Assembly: GCA_018402735.1 (NCBI GenBank)
Contig: JAGYIF010000002.1
Span: forward strand, 186,001 to 250,000
From: Pelagibacteraceae bacterium
GTDB taxonomy: Bacteria > Pseudomonadota > Alphaproteobacteria > Pelagibacterales > Pelagibacteraceae
Reading direction: 5' to 3'
DNA: 64,000 nucleotides
Part shown: positions 59,471 through 64,000 of the stretch, piece by piece
How positions within the stretch are numbered: position 1 is the stretch's first letter
How the letters are laid out: each line of letters starts with the position of its first letter
Program-made: the position numbers and the translations under genes
The notes under the pieces: model-generated
What the model was told of the DNA's origin: nothing
The model's input: the letters and a program-made list of their open reading frames with translations, nothing else
The model's database searches: none

Positions 59471-61533
59471 TACCTAAATTAAGAAAAGAAACGAATAGGA
59501 TAAAAGTTCACGGGCATGAGCTTCGGGATGATTATGCTTGGATAAAACAAGGGAATTGGCAGGAAGTCTTAAAAAATCCCGCTAAACTTAATACAGAAGT
59601 TCAAAATTACCTACATCAAGAAAACAATTTTGTACAACAGCAGCTAAAAGATAAGGAACAATTACGTGAAACAATATTTCAAGAACTAAAAAATAAAATC
59701 AAAGATAAAGATTCATCCGTCCCCATTAAAGACGGTGAGTATTTCTATTTTACAGAATATGCAGAGGCAGCTGAGTACCCTTGCTTTAAAAGAAAAAGTC
59801 CAGAAAATAGAATGGAAACTATTTTTGATGCACAACAAAGAGCAGAAGGTAAAACATTTTTTAATTTAGCCTCTGTCACTCATAGCCATGACCATCGTTT
59901 TATGGCTTATAATGTAGATACTAATGGAAGTGAAAATTACTTTCTATCTGTTGAGCATCTAGATAATAAGAAAATTTTAACCAAGGATATTCCTAATACA
60001 ACCGGCGAAATTATTTGGGATACCGATAACAAGCATATTTACTATATCCGCTTAGATCATAACCATAGACCAAATAGAATTTATAAACATTTGGTCGGGC
60101 AAGATCACAAATTAGATGAATTAATTTTTGAGGAAAAAGATCCTGCTTTTTTTTGTTCTGTCTCCCTTAGTCAAAGTAAAGAATATTTATTAATACGGAC
60201 TGGAGACCACCAAACATCGGAGTATTACATTCAAAATATCAAAGATAAGACTAGTAAACTTAAATCATTTTTTCCCAAAACTACTAGACATGAATATGAA
60301 ATTGATCATGGCGAGGGGTATTTTTATATTTTAACCAATACCGATAATTGCAATAATTTTAAAATTATGCGCTGTGCTGATAATAAAGTTGATAAAAAAA
60401 ATTGGGAAGATTTTGTAGAATATAAAAGCGATATATTTATTATAAATTTTATTATTTTAAAAAATTGGCTTGTTTACCTTCAAAGACAAGATGGTGTAAA
60501 TCAAATCATTATTCACAATATAAATAATAAAGATTCACACCAGATACAATTTGCGGAAGAAGCGTATGACTTAAATTTATTAAATCAGTACGAATTTAAC
60601 ACTGATTGGATCCGGTTTTCTTTTTCCTCACCAATTACTCCCAAATCTATTTTTGATTATAACTGTGTTAGTAAAGAGAGAATATTAAAAAAAATTCAAG
60701 AAATTCCCTCTGGTTTTAATTCTGATCTATATACTTGTAAAAAATTTTTATGTCTGGGACACGATGGTGTTACTATCCCCCTGACTGTAGTTCATAAAAA
60801 AAATATAGAATTAAATGGGTCACATCCTCTGTTACTCTACGGATATGGTAGTTACGGAATTACTATTCCTGATTCATTTTCTACAAATAGATTCTCCTTA
60901 ATTGACCGAGGTTTTATTTACGCCATAGCTCATATTCGTGGAGGTCGGGAAAAGGGTCAAGACTGGTATGAAGATGGAAAACTATTGAAGAAAAAAAATA
61001 CTTTTTTTGATTTTATTAGTTGTGCCGAATTTTTGTGCGAAAAGAAATATACCTCACCAAAAAAAATAATTGCTCAAGGCGGCTCGGCTGGTGGTTTGCT
61101 TATGGGATATATTGCTAATGAACGGCCTGATCTTTTTTTAGGAATTATTGCCCAAGTACCGTTTGTTGATATTTGCAACACTATGCTTGATGAAGATTTG
61201 CCATTAACAGTTACCGAAATTCCAGAATGGGGTGATTTAAAAAATAATAAAGAAGCATTTCATTATATTAGAAGCTACTCACCCTACGATAATGTCAAAC
61301 AACAAGACTATCCGCATATGTTAATTACAGGTGGAATAACCGACCCCAGAGTTACTTATTGGGAAATGACCAAATGGGCAGCAAAAATTAGAGATTATAA
61401 AACTAATGACAATTTGTTACTTCTTAAAATGAATATGGATGCGGGCCATAGTGGAGCTAGTGGTCGATATGATTATTTAAAAGAAGTGGCACTCGATTAT
61501 ATTTTTTGTTTGAAAATTACCGATCAAAAATAA
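59461..61533 (+). CDS. ptrB: S9 family peptidase, oligopeptidase B
   Basis: RDDYAWIKQGNW; IAQGGSAGGLLMGYIANERPDLF (GGSAGG nucleophile elbow). Confidence 0.93.
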   Translation: MTTIPKLRKETNRIKVHGHELRDDYAWIKQGNWQEVLKNPAKLNTEVQNYLHQENNFVQQQLKDKEQLRETIFQELKNKIKDKDSSVPIKDGEYFYFTEYAEAAEYPCFKRKSPENRMETIFDAQQRAEGKTFFNLASVTHSHDHRFMAYNVDTNGSENYFLSVEHLDNKKILTKDIPNTTGEIIWDTDNKHIYYIRLDHNHRPNRIYKHLVGQDHKLDELIFEEKDPAFFCSVSLSQSKEYLLIRTGDHQTSEYYIQNIKDKTSKLKSFFPKTTRHEYEIDHGEGYFYILTNTDNCNNFKIMRCADNKVDKKNWEDFVEYKSDIFIINFIILKNWLVYLQRQDGVNQIIIHNINNKDSHQIQFAEEAYDLNLLNQYEFNTDWIRFSFSSPITPKSIFDYNCVSKERILKKIQEIPSGFNSDLYTCKKFLCLGHDGVTIPLTVVHKKNIELNGSHPLLLYGYGSYGITIPDSFSTNRFSLIDRGFIYAIAHIRGGREKGQDWYEDGKLLKKKNTFFDFISCAEFLCEKKYTSPKKIIAQGGSAGGLLMGYIANERPDLFLGIIAQVPFVDICNTMLDEDLPLTVTEIPEWGDLKNNKEAFHYIRSYSPYDNVKQQDYPHMLITGGITDPRVTYWEMTKWAAKIRDYKTNDNLLLLKMNMDAGHSGASGRYDYLKEVALDYIFCLKITDQK

Positions 61534-61558
61534 ATAATACTTTGGTTATTATAAAGAT

Positions 61559-62482
61559 ATGTTCAATCGAAGAAAATTTTTATTATTAAGTTTATTCACT
61601 CTTGTAAACCAAATATTAAGTTTTAGTTCTTTTGCAAGTGCTGACAGTAGAAAAAAAATCACTAAATTTATTCCAAACACAGCTGAGGCCGTTCCAGCCA
61701 TTGGCATGGGAACTTGGTTAACATTTGATATTGGTCACCATAGTGATGAAGTTCTATCAAGAATACAAATACTAAAAACTTTTTTAGAAGCTGGAGGTAG
61801 TGTAATTGATTCTTCTCCAATGTATGGAAGTGCAGAAAAAATTATTGGCATATGCTTACAAAATATCCAAGGTAATCCAAAAATATTTTCTGCTAGTAAA
61901 GTATGGACACCTCTTCAAGAACATGGCAAACAACAAATTGAGAACTCGTTTCGGTTATGGGGATTAGATCGTTTCTCCTTACTGCAAGTACATAATCTAG
62001 TAAATTACAAAGAACACTTACAAACGCTCACAAAATTAAAAAGCGAAAAAAAAATAAAATATATTGGAGTGACTACTTCCCACGGCAATAAACACTCCTT
62101 ATTAATTGATATTATGAATAATGAACCAATAGATTTTGTACAATTTACTTATAACATTACTCATGACGAAGCTGAACATATTTTGCTTCCCCTTGCGAAC
62201 AGAAAAAAAATTGCTGTTATCATTAATCGGCCTTTTGATGGTGGTAATCTATTTCGACACACCAAAAACAAAACTGTTCCAGATTGGGCAAAACAAGCAA
62301 ATATTAATACCTGGTCAGAGTTTTTTTTAAAATTTATTATTTCGCATCCTGCAGTAACTTGCGTCATACCTGCAACATCTAAAATCAAACATATGCAAGA
62401 AAACATGCAATCCTTATATGGAACTTTGCCAAGTCAGTCACTGCGGCTTCGTATGAAAGAATATTTTAAAACGCTTCTATAA
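61559..62482 (+). CDS. Aldo/keto reductase with probable Tat signal peptide
   Basis: NRRKFLLLSLFTLVNQILSFSSFASA then AVPAIGMGTWLTFD..DSSPMYGSAEKIIG. Confidence 0.85.
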   Translation: MFNRRKFLLLSLFTLVNQILSFSSFASADSRKKITKFIPNTAEAVPAIGMGTWLTFDIGHHSDEVLSRIQILKTFLEAGGSVIDSSPMYGSAEKIIGICLQNIQGNPKIFSASKVWTPLQEHGKQQIENSFRLWGLDRFSLLQVHNLVNYKEHLQTLTKLKSEKKIKYIGVTTSHGNKHSLLIDIMNNEPIDFVQFTYNITHDEAEHILLPLANRKKIAVIINRPFDGGNLFRHTKNKTVPDWAKQANINTWSEFFLKFIISHPAVTCVIPATSKIKHMQENMQSLYGTLPSQSLRLRMKEYFKTLL

Positions 62483-62484
62483 TA

Positions 62485-63435
62485 TTAAGATAATTTTTTT
62501 TGAATTTTATCCCAAAATATTTTTTCAATTTTTATATTATTTAATTTATTAATCTCTTGAATTCCTGTTGGTGATGTTACATTAATTTCTGTTAAGTAGT
62601 TTCCAATCACATCAATACCTGCAAAAAATAAATTATTTTTTTTCAAAAACGGTTTTAGTAATTTACATATTTTTTTATCTCTAAATACTAATCCTATTTT
62701 TTTTGCAGTTCCTCCAGCATGAAGATTTGCTTTAATACTATTTTTAGCAGGAATTCTTGCAATAGATCCTACATAATCACCATCTATCAACACAATTCTT
62801 CTATCACCTAGGGAAATTTCTTTAATAAATCTTTGCACCACAATTGGTAATTTGTACTTAATTAATAATCTTCTGATTAATTTTTTACTTCTAGATATAT
62901 TTAAATCTATTTTTTCAATACCCTCTCCTCCATTTCCATACAAAGGTTTAATGATAGAAAATTTATTTTTTTTATGAAATGATAAAATGTCATTTAGGTT
63001 ACTTGAAATAAGGGTTGGTGGAATAATTTTTTTAAAAGCAAACATAGATAATTTTTCGGGATAATCACGAATATGTTTTGGATTATTCAAAACAAGAGTT
63101 GTTTTTGGTAATTGCTCCAATATGTAAGTTGCAGTTATATAATTCATGTTAAAAGGTGGATCTTGCCTTACTAGAACTATATCAAAGCTATCCAATTTTA
63201 TTTTTTCTTCTTTCTTTAACGTAAAAAATTTTTTCTTATGAGGATGCAAAGAAAATTTATTAGCAATAGCTGTAACTGTACCATTTTCTAATGATAGATT
63301 TTCAGGGACATAACTAAATAACTGATAGCCTCTTTGCTGGGCTTCTAGAGCAATAATAAAAGTGCTGTCTGTTTTGGGCTTAATCTTGCTCCAAGGATCC
63401 ATTTGGATCGCAATTTTAAAAAGCTTCTTCATCAA
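62485..63435 (-). CDS. gshB: Glutathione synthase
   Basis: FKIAIQMDPWSKIKPKTDSTFIIALEAQQRGYQLF; IIKPLYGNGGEGIEKI; QRFIKEISLGDRRIVLIDG. Confidence 0.93.
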   Translation of the reverse strand: MMKKLFKIAIQMDPWSKIKPKTDSTFIIALEAQQRGYQLFSYVPENLSLENGTVTAIANKFSLHPHKKKFFTLKKEEKIKLDSFDIVLVRQDPPFNMNYITATYILEQLPKTTLVLNNPKHIRDYPEKLSMFAFKKIIPPTLISSNLNDILSFHKKNKFSIIKPLYGNGGEGIEKIDLNISRSKKLIRRLLIKYKLPIVVQRFIKEISLGDRRIVLIDGDYVGSIARIPAKNSIKANLHAGGTAKKIGLVFRDKKICKLLKPFLKKNNLFFAGIDVIGNYLTEINVTSPTGIQEINKLNNIKIEKIFWDKIQKKLS

Positions 63436-64000
63436 AAATTTTATTTATATTCTCTTTCCAGGAACCTTGAAACTTTTTGATTAACAAGGATGCTGGGGTT
63501 TGTTTATTAATAATCATTTCTTCAATATCATGTAAGAATATAGACTCGTTTTTATTTTGCTTATTGTCTATGGCTCTATTTTCCAATCCTTTTTTTGCAA
63601 TAGCGATGAAAGTTTTAGCGTGTTCATAAATGGGTTCGTTTCGCAGAAGGGTGCTTAGACCGTTTTTAGCAGCATCTAAATACGCATTATTTACCTCATT
63701 AAAATTCCAGTCTTTTGTTAAATCATAAGCATAATCTAAACTTTTTTGATCATACAAAAGTCCAGTCCAAAACGCAGGTACTGAACATATGCCTGACCAT
63801 GAACAAGAATCTGCAGATCGTATTTCTAAATATGTTTTTAATCTAATTTCGTGAAAAATAGTTGAAATATGAGATTCCCAATCTTTCAATGTAGCTCTGA
63901 TTTTTCCTGCTTTTTTTAATTTACCTTGAATAAAATCATTAAAATTTTCTCCACTAACATCTATAAGTTTTTCTTCATCTTGAACGAAATACATTGGAAC
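63416..64000 (-). CDS. gshA: Glutamate-cysteine ligase, 5' end outside the window
   Basis: DWESHISTIFHEIRLKTYLEIRSADSCSWSGICSVPAFWTGLLYD; adjacent to gshB. Confidence 0.9.
   Translation of the reverse strand, partial: VPMYFVQDEEKLIDVSGENFNDFIQGKLKKAGKIRATLKDWESHISTIFHEIRLKTYLEIRSADSCSWSGICSVPAFWTGLLYDQKSLDYAYDLTKDWNFNEVNNAYLDAAKNGLSTLLRNEPIYEHAKTFIAIAKKGLENRAIDNKQNKNESIFLHDIEEMIINKQTPASLLIKKFQGSWKENINKIFDEEAF

Noticed and set aside
1-64000. CRISPR arrays, IS elements, prophage or defence islands
   Set aside because: No regularly spaced repeats, transposase/integrase motifs or phage structural genes were seen; low-complexity repeats at 54.2-55.7 kb are coding.

Overview
The window is AT-rich and gene-dense and looks chromosomal. 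Gene content (GcrA, class I LysRS, SAR11-like gene families, short intergenic spaces) suggests a streamlined marine alphaproteobacterium, possibly Pelagibacterales- or HIMB59-like; the taxonomy is inference. I saw no IS elements, integrases, phage genes or CRISPR arrays. Most genes are housekeeping or metabolic. The most coherent system spans about 14.3-30.3 kb: ppx-ppk, sixA, a phoR-pstSCAB-phoU-phoB locus, then olsB-olsA (ornithine lipid), agt-plcP (glycolipid for phospholipid replacement) and a diacylglycerol-kinase-like gene. Three PHO-box-like arrays with 11-bp phasing occur in its intergenic regions, so it reads as a phosphate-starvation membrane-remodelling island. Other points of interest: an ArsJ + ArsJ-type GAPDH pair; a SAM-II/SAM-V-like riboswitch upstream of metY; a tRNA-Arg(ACG); a HupE/UreJ-like gene split by a frameshift at an A6 run (A_AAA_AAT); a stand-alone LysR-type HTH ORF whose surrounding intergenic regions (porin, HTH, amtB) share a GCTATG(C) motif; a strong hairpin in the amtB 5' region; a 500-aa extremely Lys-rich protein; and several small ORFs missing from the ORF track. 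All calls come from reading sequence and motifs; no database search was run.
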